A stretch of DNA of 6,857 nucleotides from JBOCEF01 sp047610385 (GCA_047610385.1 JBLGAC010000080.1:1-6857); one strand, 5' to 3'; counted from the first letter of the stretch, positions 1 through 6,719 are shown. Program-made: numbers and translations. The notes: generated by a model from the letters alone, not told the origin.

Positions 1-66
1 GAAATCGTCGCGCGCCAGACCCCGGTGTGGGAGGCCCGCCTCGCGCGCGCTAAGGCCGCATCATGA
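1..66 (+). CDS. C-terminal fragment of an upstream operon gene, function unknown
   Basis: Frame 1 is open from the window edge to a TGA at 64-66 and gives 21 residues ending in RLARAKAAS. The stop overlaps the ATG of the next gene in the arrangement ATGA (63-66), the typical geometry of translationally coupled genes, and this is the main reason to treat the fragment as real. Too little remains to assign a family. In loci of this kind the preceding gene is often a glycosyltransferase, but nothing in these residues shows that. The 5' end lies outside the window. Confidence 0.65.
   Translation, partial: EIVARQTPVWEARLARAKAAS
52..55 (+). promoter_or_regulatory. Ribosome binding site of the acyltransferase gene
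   Basis: AAGG lies 7 bases before the ATG at 63. This spacing supports 63 over the in-frame ATG codons at 69 and 90 as the start. The site sits inside the end of the upstream gene, consistent with coupled translation. Confidence 0.5.
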
Positions 67-638
67 CCATGCCGGAAGCCGAGGACCACATGGCGCCGGA
101 CGCCCGGACGCCCCGCCAGCAGATATCAGCGACCAAGCCCGACTGGTCGCGTGAACGCCCGCGCAAGTTCTGGGACCCGTCGCGCAAATTGATCCGCGCC
201 TTGCGCCGCTATCAGGCCGCCAAGGTGCGAGGCGGGTTGATCGGCAAGCTCGCCGCCCGACGCTGGCTGCTCAGCCATCGCTTCTGGTCGATGGTCAGCC
301 AAGCGGACATTCCGCCCAACGCCGATATCGGCGGAGGGCTGATGATGCCGCATCCCAACGGGGTGGTGATCCATTCCAAGGCGCGCATCGGGCCCAACTG
401 CCTGATCATGCAGCAAGTGACCATAGGTCAGAACAAGCGCCAACGCCCGGTGATCGGCGGAGGCGTGGACATCGGGCCAGGTGCCAAAGTGCTCGGCGGC
501 ATCACCGTGGGCGACAATGCGCATATCGGCGCCAATGCCGTCGTGCTTCATGACGTGCCGCCTTGGGCGGTGGTCGCCGGGGTCCCGGCGCGCGTGATCG
601 GCAGCCGCCACCCTCCCGACGACGGATCAGCCTCATGA
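63..638 (+). CDS. Serine-acetyltransferase-like hexapeptide-repeat O-acyltransferase
   Basis: A 191-residue cytoplasmic enzyme predicted to transfer an acetyl or related acyl group from a CoA thioester to a hydroxyl, here most plausibly on a sugar of the glycan under construction. Residues 1-75 form a basic, probably helical N-terminus. Residues about 82-177 show the [LIV]-G-x4 periodicity of a left-handed beta-helix: ADIGGG, ARIGPN, VDIGPG, ITVGDN and AHIGAN, ending in the usual VPARVIG. The stretch PHPNGVVI (96-103) aligns with the active-site loop of CysE-type enzymes, making H97 the likely catalytic base; the Asp that precedes this His in CysE is replaced by Pro. It is shorter than CysE (about 270 residues) and resembles the short versions found in EPS and capsule clusters. 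A role in cysteine synthesis cannot be excluded but the neighbours argue against it. It overlaps the upstream gene by 4 bases and lies 88 bases before the transporter start. Confidence 0.88.
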   Translation: MTMPEAEDHMAPDARTPRQQISATKPDWSRERPRKFWDPSRKLIRALRRYQAAKVRGGLIGKLAARRWLLSHRFWSMVSQADIPPNADIGGGLMMPHPNGVVIHSKARIGPNCLIMQQVTIGQNKRQRPVIGGGVDIGPGAKVLGGITVGDNAHIGANAVVLHDVPPWAVVAGVPARVIGSRHPPDDGSAS

Positions 639-733
639 CCGCGGGCGCCCCGCGCGCGTGCGCCGACGCCCCAATGCGCCGCGTCACTCACTCTGCTCCC
701 ATGGCGATCAGGATCGACGGAACATTATGCTGA
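635..733 (+). other. Possible 32-codon mini-ORF bridging acyltransferase and ABC transporter genes
   Basis: An ATG at 635 overlaps the acyltransferase stop as ATGA, and the reading frame ends with TGA at 731-733, overlapping the transporter ATG at 727 as ATGCTGA. The predicted peptide starts MTAGAPRAC and ends RIDGTLC, with no recognisable domain. It may be a coupling ORF that carries ribosomes across the junction to a start with a weak Shine-Dalgarno, or a chance open frame in GC-rich DNA. I do not claim a functional peptide. Confidence 0.25.
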
Positions 734-2526
734 ACGTTGTACGCAAACTGATGGCCCTTCTCGACCGGCGTGAGCGGCGGCGATTTTGGCTGCTGTGCTT
801 CATGGTGCTGGTCATGGGCTTCGCCAACATGATCGGCGTGGCAGCGATTATTCCGCTCCTGTCGGTTCTGGGGAGTCCCGGGAAGATTCACAGTAATCCC
901 TGGCTGTCGCGCGCCTATGACATGTTCGGCTTCACAAGCGATCACAGCTTCATGGTCGCGCTCGGCCTCGGCGCCTTCATCACCTTCATGGTCACAATCA
1001 TGATCAGGGTCGTGACCAGCTATGCGCTGTTCCGCTTCGGGGCAATGCGCAATTACAGCATCGCGGCGAAGATCCTGCAGAGCTACCTCAAGCAGCCCTA
1101 TGCGTGGTTTCTGCACCGGCACAGCGCCGATCTGGTGAAAACCATCCTGACCGAAGTCGGGCAGGTGACTGGCGGGGTGATCATGCCGCTTCTCAACATG
1201 CTGTCGAATGCGGTTGTCGTGCTGTTTCTCATTGCGCTGCTGATCGTAATGAACCCGCTGGCGGCGCTGCTGATGGCGACGGTGATGGGGGGGGGCTATG
1301 CGGTGGTCTTCGCGCTTGTGCGCCGCCGTCTGCAGCGCGTCGGCAAGCAGCGCTTCACGTCCAATCAGGCCAGGTTCCGCATCTCGCAGGAAGCACTGAG
1401 CGGAATAAAGGAAATCAAGGTTCTGGGCCTAGAGGACAGCACCATGCGCCGCTTTCACGGCCCGGGGCTGCAATTTGCCGAGGCCATGTCCACCGACAGC
1501 GTGCTGGGCGAGATCCCGCGCCATATCCTCGAAGGCATCGCCTTCGGCGGCATGATCGCGGTGCTGCTGCTGCTGCTGGTGGCCAATGACGGCAATCTTG
1601 CGGCGGTGCTGCCGGTGGCGGGGGTCTATGCGCTCGCGGGCGCGCGCCTGACCCCCGCATTGCAGGTGGTCTATCGCGGCTTCGGCCGGATCAAGTTCAG
1701 CAAGGCCGCGCTCGACGCCGTTCATGCTGACTACATGGAGGCGCAAGGCACCCCACCCGTCGGCCCGATGGGCGAGCCCTTGCACCTGACCGAACTGCTT
1801 GAACTGCGCGACATCGGTTACGCCTATCCCAAAGCCGAGCAACCCGCGCTGCGGGGCCTTTCGCTCGACATCCGCGCCAACACCACTGTCGGCATCGTCG
1901 GCGGCACCGGGGCGGGCAAAACCACGGCCATGGACGTCATCCTCGGCCTGCTTACGCCCGCCGAGGGCGCGCTGATCATTGACGGGCAGGAGGTCGTCGG
2001 CGATGACGCGCGGCGCAACTGGCGTCGGTCCTTGGGCTACGTGCCCCAGCAGATCTTTCTGGCCGATGACAGCGTCGCGGCCAACATCGCCTTCGGCCAG
2101 GCGCCCGAGGACATCGACCTTGCGGCGGTGGAGCGGGCGGCGCGCATGGCGCAGCTCCATGATTTCGTGATGGAGGAGATGCCCAAGGGCTACGCCTCCA
2201 CGGTCGGCGACCGCGGCGTGCGGCTGTCGGGCGGGCAGCGCCAGCGGATCGGCATCGCCCGCGCGCTCTATCACGATCCCGACGTGCTGATCCTCGACGA
2301 GGCGACCTCGGCGCTCGACAACATCACCGAACGCGCGGTGATGGAGAGCGTGGCGGCACTGGGCGGCGCCAAGACCGTCATCATGGTCGCGCATCGCCTG
2401 TCGACGGTGCGCAATTGCGACGAGATCTTTCTGCTCGAGGGCGGCAAGCTCGCGGCCCGTGGGACATACGATCAGCTGATCGAGACCAACGACGCCTTCC
2501 GGAACATGGCCCAGGACGTGGCCTGA
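727..2526 (+). CDS. Fused permease/ATPase ABC exporter, PglK-like glycan flippase candidate
   Basis: A 599-residue half-transporter expected to dimerise in the inner membrane and use ATP to move a lipid-linked glycan or glycolipid outward. The transmembrane domain spans about 20-320, with hydrophobic segments near 21-48, 75-103, 150-175, 177-198, 267-286 and 291-310. The coupling-type segment EALSGIKEIKVLGLE is at 222-236. The nucleotide-binding domain has Walker A GGTGAGKTT (392-400, K398), Q-loop VPQQ (Q441), signature LSGGQRQR (500-507), Walker B LILDEA (D524, E525) and H-loop H556, so all ATPase residues are present. The N-terminal LLDRRERRRF, the YLKQPYAWFL segment and the SADLVKTILTEV segment resemble PglK-type flippases more than generic MsbA; this is from memory of the family. 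Start: ATG 727 is chosen over an upstream in-frame GTG at 658, which lacks a Shine-Dalgarno; AGGA at 710-713 is rather distant (13 bases). The gene contains a run of nine G (1287-1295). A lipid or peptide exporter is the alternative. Confidence 0.87.
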   Translation: MLNVVRKLMALLDRRERRRFWLLCFMVLVMGFANMIGVAAIIPLLSVLGSPGKIHSNPWLSRAYDMFGFTSDHSFMVALGLGAFITFMVTIMIRVVTSYALFRFGAMRNYSIAAKILQSYLKQPYAWFLHRHSADLVKTILTEVGQVTGGVIMPLLNMLSNAVVVLFLIALLIVMNPLAALLMATVMGGGYAVVFALVRRRLQRVGKQRFTSNQARFRISQEALSGIKEIKVLGLEDSTMRRFHGPGLQFAEAMSTDSVLGEIPRHILEGIAFGGMIAVLLLLLVANDGNLAAVLPVAGVYALAGARLTPALQVVYRGFGRIKFSKAALDAVHADYMEAQGTPPVGPMGEPLHLTELLELRDIGYAYPKAEQPALRGLSLDIRANTTVGIVGGTGAGKTTAMDVILGLLTPAEGALIIDGQEVVGDDARRNWRRSLGYVPQQIFLADDSVAANIAFGQAPEDIDLAAVERAARMAQLHDFVMEEMPKGYASTVGDRGVRLSGGQRQRIGIARALYHDPDVLILDEATSALDNITERAVMESVAALGGAKTVIMVAHRLSTVRNCDEIFLLEGGKLAARGTYDQLIETNDAFRNMAQDVA

Positions 2527-2534
2527 CGGAACAC

Positions 2535-2539
2535 AGGAG
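2535..2539 (+). promoter_or_regulatory. Ribosome binding site that fixes the glycosidase start
   Basis: AGGAG lies 7 bases upstream of the ATG at 2547, in the 20-base gap after the transporter stop. It decides the start: the frame stays open further upstream into the transporter gene, but that part encodes an arginine-rich out-of-frame shadow, whereas 2547 begins a good export signal. Confidence 0.8.
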
Positions 2540-2546
2540 AGAACCC

Positions 2547-5459
2547 ATGCGCATGCCGATCTCCCTGCCCGCAGGCTTTCGCCGCCTCGGCGCGATCGGC
2601 GCGCTGGTCTTCGCCGCGATGGCGACAACAGGCTGCCCGGCGGGGTCCTCGGACATCGCGCGGTTTCGCGTGACCGACGAGGTGATCAACTCTGATCTAC
2701 AGCCGATCTCCGCCACCATCGCCGGCATCGGCAATGGCGGGCGGCTGCTGCCCGGCGGCGGGTTCGAGCCAACCATGTTCCGCACCATGATCATCGCCGA
2801 GCATAACGCCCCAGACCGGGTGATCGCGGATGCCAAGTACATTTCCCGCTACAACACGCTGCGCTCAGGCGCGCTCGACGATGCCGAAGTCGAAATCTAT
2901 CGCATCACGAACGGCGCCTTCGAGATCGTGCGCCGCGACCGCGTCCCTGAGGGCGGTTTTCAGGCCTCTGGCTGGAGCGGGATCCTGCCCCAGGGCAGGA
3001 TCCTGCCCGCGGACGATCCGCAGGTTGACCTGACCTGGGAGCCCTGGTACCGGCCCGACGTGCCAACTTGGTTCATGGTGCGCGCCGTTGACCGCGACGG
3101 GGCGCTATCGCCCCCTTCCGCCGCGGTCGAGGTCCGCAGCCCCGCCGGCGGCGGAAAGCAGGGCCGGATCAAGCGTGACGCGCCCAAGCTGACCCCCTTC
3201 GGGGCTGAGCTGACCGAGGCCGAGGACGGCCCGGAGGCGCCGTCCGGCCTGCGGGTCGACCGTGGCCCGGATGGCACGCCCCGTCTGTCCTGGCGCCGGG
3301 CGGAGGCGCGCGGCGTCGTCGGTTACAGCGTCTATAGCTCCGACACCGCGCCCGAGCGCCAGAACGGGCATTATATCGAACTTGAAGGCGGCGCGGGCGC
3401 CCCGCCGATCCGGGCGGGCGACATGGTGATCCTGCGCAAGACCTTCCGGGACGCGTCCCGGAAGCGCCTGCACAACGACCGTATCTGGGCAGCCCATGCC
3501 GCCAAGCAGCTGCGCTCGGGGCTCCTCGATTTCTGGTCCGACGAGGATCCGCACCGCAGCTGGATCCTGCGCGACCACACCCCGGACACGCCCGTGGAAG
3601 GCGCCGGGCGGACCTATCTGGAACTGACCCTCGGCGTAGGACAGAGCGCGCAGATCGGCGGCGTCAATCACGGCGGGGTCGAGCAGGACTGGTACGACGT
3701 GCTGGAGCCCCGCCCCTATCGGATCGAGGTCTGGTTGCGCAGCGACCGGCCGTCGCGCGCGACCTTCTCCTTCACCGGCGGCGGGAATTCCTATCGAAAG
3801 TCCATCCGCCCGATCACCTTCGAAACTGGCCCCGAATGGCGCAAGGCGAGCGCGCTGATCACTCCGCCCTCCGTCATGCAGAACGGGACCGGCGGCATGG
3901 CGCTGGAGCTCAAGGGCAAAGGCGTGTTCGGAATCGACAATTTCCGGGTCTACCGGGCCGATGCGGGCTATCTCGACTTCACGCCCGAGGAATACGCCCG
4001 CCTTGAGAACGCCGCCCGCCCCGCGCTGCGCACCCATGCCTTCATCAAGACCGGGGTCACGACCTATGATCTCGAGCAGTTCACCAATCCCGGCGGCGCC
4101 GCCTCGGGCACGAGAATGAGCAACACCCTGCCCCAGACCCTGGGCGTGCTGGAAAAGGCGGGCGTCGACCCCTGGCTGCAGGTGGAGCCACATTTCACCC
4201 CCGAGGAATGGCTCGGACTGGTTGAATACCTCGCCGCCCCTGCCGCCCCGGGGCGGCCATGGGCTGAGAAGCGCCTCACCCAGGGACGGGCCGCACCTTG
4301 GACCGATGCGTTCGACATCATCTATTTCGAGATCGGCAACGAGACCTGGAACCGCCTGTTCCAGCCCTGGACCTTCTCGCCCATGGCCGACGCCGCCACG
4401 GGCGAAACCTATGGGCGCGGCGAGGTCTACGGCCTGTTCCAGGAACACGTGATCCGATCGCTGCGCGCCAGCCCCTGGTGGAAAGCGGCGGGGCTGGACG
4501 CCAAGGTGAAGTTCGTGATCGGCGGCTGGAATCGGCTCAGCTATGGCGAGCGGGCTGCACAGCGCTCGCCCAATTCCGATTTCATGACCGTCGCGGCCTA
4601 TAATGGCGGCTGGGACGAAAACGAGGGCCCACCAACCCGCACGCCGGCGAGCTACTTCAATGTGCTCAATCAAGTCTCGCAGGCCAGCATTCCCAACGCC
4701 CGCAAACATGCGGACGAGGCGCGCTCCTTGTCGCGCGACCGCGGCCGCCCGCTCCTTTCCGGCACCTATGAAGCCGGGCCGGGCTATGCGCTCAACGGCC
4801 TCAACAACGCCAGGGTCACCAAGGAAGAGGCCGCGGTGCAGGAAGAGGTGATGAAGAGCCAAGCCGCCGGGGTCGCGACCCTCGACAGCTTTCTTGCCCA
4901 AGCGGCGGAGGGCTATGCATTGCAAAACTTTTTCACCTTCTCCGAAGGCGTGCGCTGGACGTCGCACGCGAGATGGGACAAGGGCGGGCAAGCCTATCCG
5001 CAATGGCAGTTGATCGCGCTTTTGAACCGCGAGGGGCTCGGCGACATGCTGCAGGTCGACATGCGCGCGACGCCGACCACAGATCTGACGAAGGGCAAGC
5101 TGCGCATCGCGGTGCGCAACGCGCCCTTGGTCAGCGCCTATGCCACGCGGCGCGGGGATCGGGTGAATCTGTTCGTGATCTCGCGCCGCGTGCCGGGCTA
5201 TCCCGATGCAGGGGATGACGGCTGCACCCCGACCGAAATCGAGCTGCCGTTCCGCACCGCCCGCAGCCTGACCCTGCATCGGATGGACGGCGTCTATGAC
5301 GCGACCAATGTGCGGCGCGAGGAAACCCGGGTGGAGCGGCTGGGCCTGACACCCCCCGCGGACCTGTCGCGTTTCTCGCTGAGCGCGGCGGTTGGCGCGG
5401 CGGATTGCGGGTTGCCGCCTGCTTCGGCGTTTCTCTATGTGTTCGAGGGCGTGGAATAA
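2547..5459 (+). CDS. Exported multidomain clan GH-A glycoside hydrolase (GH51/GH39-like), putative lipoprotein
   Basis: A 970-residue exported enzyme predicted to cleave glycosidic bonds in the polysaccharide made by this locus. Residues 1-30 are a signal peptide: RR at 12-13, a hydrophobic stretch 14-26, then TTGC with C30 as a possible lipidation site, though Thr at -3 is a poor lipobox. Residues about 40-200 and 228-290 look like beta-sandwich domains, the second fibronectin-III-like (APSGLRVDRG to GYSVYSS). Residues about 355-470 resemble a carbohydrate-binding jelly roll (YRIEVWLRSD to FGIDNFRVYR). The catalytic barrel covers about 490-830. FEIGNETWN gives the probable acid/base E599 after N598, and SGTYEAGPGY gives the probable nucleophile E742, both at the positions expected for retaining clan GH-A enzymes. 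Residues 850-970 form a C-terminal beta domain. The only other cysteines, C893 and C954, could form a disulfide. It follows the transporter by 20 bases, implying co-transcription. The exact GH family and substrate are not determinable here. Confidence 0.8.
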   Translation: MRMPISLPAGFRRLGAIGALVFAAMATTGCPAGSSDIARFRVTDEVINSDLQPISATIAGIGNGGRLLPGGGFEPTMFRTMIIAEHNAPDRVIADAKYISRYNTLRSGALDDAEVEIYRITNGAFEIVRRDRVPEGGFQASGWSGILPQGRILPADDPQVDLTWEPWYRPDVPTWFMVRAVDRDGALSPPSAAVEVRSPAGGGKQGRIKRDAPKLTPFGAELTEAEDGPEAPSGLRVDRGPDGTPRLSWRRAEARGVVGYSVYSSDTAPERQNGHYIELEGGAGAPPIRAGDMVILRKTFRDASRKRLHNDRIWAAHAAKQLRSGLLDFWSDEDPHRSWILRDHTPDTPVEGAGRTYLELTLGVGQSAQIGGVNHGGVEQDWYDVLEPRPYRIEVWLRSDRPSRATFSFTGGGNSYRKSIRPITFETGPEWRKASALITPPSVMQNGTGGMALELKGKGVFGIDNFRVYRADAGYLDFTPEEYARLENAARPALRTHAFIKTGVTTYDLEQFTNPGGAASGTRMSNTLPQTLGVLEKAGVDPWLQVEPHFTPEEWLGLVEYLAAPAAPGRPWAEKRLTQGRAAPWTDAFDIIYFEIGNETWNRLFQPWTFSPMADAATGETYGRGEVYGLFQEHVIRSLRASPWWKAAGLDAKVKFVIGGWNRLSYGERAAQRSPNSDFMTVAAYNGGWDENEGPPTRTPASYFNVLNQVSQASIPNARKHADEARSLSRDRGRPLLSGTYEAGPGYALNGLNNARVTKEEAAVQEEVMKSQAAGVATLDSFLAQAAEGYALQNFFTFSEGVRWTSHARWDKGGQAYPQWQLIALLNREGLGDMLQVDMRATPTTDLTKGKLRIAVRNAPLVSAYATRRGDRVNLFVISRRVPGYPDAGDDGCTPTEIELPFRTARSLTLHRMDGVYDATNVRREETRVERLGLTPPADLSRFSLSAAVGAADCGLPPASAFLYVFEGVE
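2980..3008 (+). repeat. 11-bp inverted plus direct repeat inside the glycosidase gene
   Basis: GGATCCTGCCC at 2980-2990 is followed after two bases by its exact reverse complement at 2993-3003, and occurs again in direct orientation at 2998-3008. The unit has an 18-base (six-codon) period and encodes the partly repeated peptide GILPQGRILP (residues 145-154). It could form a strong hairpin or be the trace of a small in-frame duplication. Confidence 0.85.
3443..3464. repeat. 22-bp perfect palindrome inside the glycosidase gene
   Basis: The half-site CTTCCGGGACG (3443-3453) is immediately followed by its exact reverse complement (3454-3464). All 11 base pairs match; the symmetry stops at both flanks. 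It lies in the codons for KTFRDASRK (residues 298-306), between the fibronectin-like and carbohydrate-binding-like regions. Function is unknown. Confidence 0.9.
4242..4257. repeat. 16-bp perfect GC palindrome inside the glycosidase gene
   Basis: GCCGCCCC at 4242-4249 is followed directly by GGGGCGGC at 4250-4257. It encodes part of the Ala/Pro-rich loop AAPAAPGRP (residues 563-571) in the catalytic domain. With such base composition this one may be chance. Confidence 0.85.
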
Positions 5460-5510
5460 GCAGCGCCGGTATCGATGGTTATCCTAACGGCAACCTCGAA
5501 GGCATGGAGT

Positions 5511-5533
5511 GGCGAGGCTCCGGCCATCGCTTT
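5511..5533 (+). terminator. Weak terminator candidate after the plus-strand operon
   Basis: GCGA-GGC (5512-5518) can pair with GCC-A-TCGC (5523-5530) around a four-base loop, with one bulged A, followed by only TTT. It lies 52 bases after the glycosidase stop in the gap between two convergent genes. The stem is short and the T run poor, so factor-dependent termination is equally likely. Confidence 0.25.
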
Positions 5534-5578
5534 CCCCGCCTAACACTCACGCTGGTCGTTCAATAAATTTCTAATATT

Positions 5579-5592
5579 GCGGCTTAATCCGC
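5579..5592 (-). terminator. Weak terminator candidate after the sulfotransferase gene
   Basis: Read on the minus strand, GCGG and CCGC (5592-5589 and 5582-5579) flank a six-base loop, 21 bases after the sulfotransferase stop, and are followed by an AT-rich stretch (5578-5560). The stem is only four pairs and there is no clean T run. The rest of the 5460-5613 gap shows nothing else I can support. Confidence 0.2.
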
Positions 5593-5613
5593 CGGCCAGC
5601 GCAGGCCTCAGCT

Positions 5614-6702
5614 TTAATCTGACGAACTTGGCTTGAGCGCCTGCTTCTTCGATGCGCCCGCTCCGCGTCGCCCCCGCAACATGCGCCGAAAGACGCCGAT
5701 CTTGTCTGAGCCATTCAACAACAACTGCAAGCGATACCGCGCGAACACCAAGGACACCCGCATAAAATCCACGAAATCTCCCAACTTCACTGATTTCGCG
5801 CGCAGCTCATAGCCTGCAGCTCGCATCTCCTCACCGGCAATCCGATTCAGAAGCCATGTTTCCAACCCCGACAGGCTCCGGTCAATTTTTTTTCCGGAAA
5901 AGGAAGTATTCGCTTTTTGCGGCGTATCTACAGATTCAGGTCGCGTTGCCCCAATGAAGTCAGCCACCCTCAAAGCGCTCTCCAGCGGATTCGACACGAG
6001 ATCTTCAAACTTTTCCAGCAACGCCTCGCCGGCGTTGCTTCGGTAACTGCGCATTGCCGCTCGCCAGTAATAGGCATAAACAAGCGGGTGATACTGCCGT
6101 GGATTGCCGTCTTGGCTGTCGGGAGTCATATGTTTGAATGAGGCGAGGACATCGCTCGGGTGTCGCATGAGATAGATAATCTTCACGCCCGGATAGCAGC
6201 GCCTGAGCTCTTCCATGTAGACGAACGCTTGGGGCATTTTATATCCCCAGCGAGTGCAATTTGCCCGCCGCCCAAGACGGGTCATCCATTCTTCCTGCAG
6301 TTCGGCCCAACTGATCCCTTTGCCTGAGAATGCTGCCTTCAGGGCAGCGTTCATGCGCTCTACCTCAGGCTCGGCTACATTCGGAATCGCATAGAGGCCA
6401 AATTTTAACCGCGCCCGAATCTGCCAGCCAAGGAAATGGAGCAGCTTGTCCAGCTGCTCGTCCGACAGCGGCCCCGTGGCCCCCAGCGCCAGCGCCCGGC
6501 GGTGCAGGTAAAGATCATCGAACACGTACCAGTCGGGAATTTGCGACAGGATATGGCTGAAAAAAGAAGACCCGCTGCGCGGCAGGCCGACCACGATCAA
6601 CGGCGGGTGGCGCGAACCGTCGCCAAGGACCGGCGTCGTGGAAAATAATGTATCCATTGCAACGCCTTGCGCGCCCGCCTTCTCAGAGCGTCTCTGATCC
6701 AT
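5614..6702 (-). CDS. PAPS-dependent sulfotransferase family protein
   Basis: A 362-residue enzyme predicted to transfer sulfate from PAPS to a hydroxyl or amine, plausibly on a glycan or lipid. The 5'-phosphosulfate loop IVVGLPRSGSSFF is at 36-48, with R42, S43 and S45/S46 around the P-loop-like turn. The WGYKMP segment (K155) is the common lysine motif before the next strand. The 3'-phosphate motif is IIYLMRHPSDVLASF (175-189), with R180 and S188 in the classical R-x7-S spacing. There is no signal peptide or clear membrane anchor, so it should be cytoplasmic; the tail from 335 is strongly basic. Start: the ATG at 6702 has AGGA eight bases upstream; an internal ATG at 6657 (M16) has AAGG seven bases upstream and would remove 15 poorly structured residues, so both are possible. 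It converges on the EPS-like operon and its composition is visibly less GC-rich. The acceptor is unknown. Confidence 0.85.
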   Translation of the reverse strand: MDQRRSEKAGAQGVAMDTLFSTTPVLGDGSRHPPLIVVGLPRSGSSFFSHILSQIPDWYVFDDLYLHRRALALGATGPLSDEQLDKLLHFLGWQIRARLKFGLYAIPNVAEPEVERMNAALKAAFSGKGISWAELQEEWMTRLGRRANCTRWGYKMPQAFVYMEELRRCYPGVKIIYLMRHPSDVLASFKHMTPDSQDGNPRQYHPLVYAYYWRAAMRSYRSNAGEALLEKFEDLVSNPLESALRVADFIGATRPESVDTPQKANTSFSGKKIDRSLSGLETWLLNRIAGEEMRAAGYELRAKSVKLGDFVDFMRVSLVFARYRLQLLLNGSDKIGVFRRMLRGRRGAGASKKQALKPSSSD

Positions 6703-6710
6703 AGCGAATG

Positions 6711-6714
6711 TCCT
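6711..6714 (-). promoter_or_regulatory. Ribosome binding site of the sulfotransferase gene
   Basis: Minus-strand AGGA lies 8 bases before the ATG at 6702-6700. It favours this start over the internal one at 6657, but does not exclude the latter, which has its own AAGG (6668-6665). Confidence 0.5.
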
Positions 6715-6719
6715 AGTGT

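Noticed and set aside
658..726. GTG start giving a transporter 23 residues longer
   Set aside because: There is no Shine-Dalgarno before 658 and the added residues do not look like the family N-terminus, which fits well from 727. It is kept as an alternative only.
1561..1580. CTG trinucleotide run in the transporter gene
   Set aside because: It encodes a leucine stretch in a membrane helix using the preferred leucine codon, and slippage would keep the frame.
2415..2546. Upstream extension of the glycosidase frame into the transporter gene
   Set aside because: The extra 44 residues are arginine-rich, overlap the transporter coding sequence and would bury the signal peptide. AGGAG before 2547 marks the proper start.
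1429..2628. A 399-codon open frame on the minus strand opposite the ABC transporter gene
   Set aside because: It mirrors the ATPase domain codons, has no recognisable fold, and begins beyond the transporter stop without a ribosome binding site. It is a shadow of the real gene.
3105..5279. A 724-codon open frame on the minus strand opposite the glycosidase gene
   Set aside because: Long antisense frames are common opposite GC-rich genes. Its translation is a low-complexity mix of Arg, Ala, Gly and His without domains, while the plus strand encodes clear motifs.
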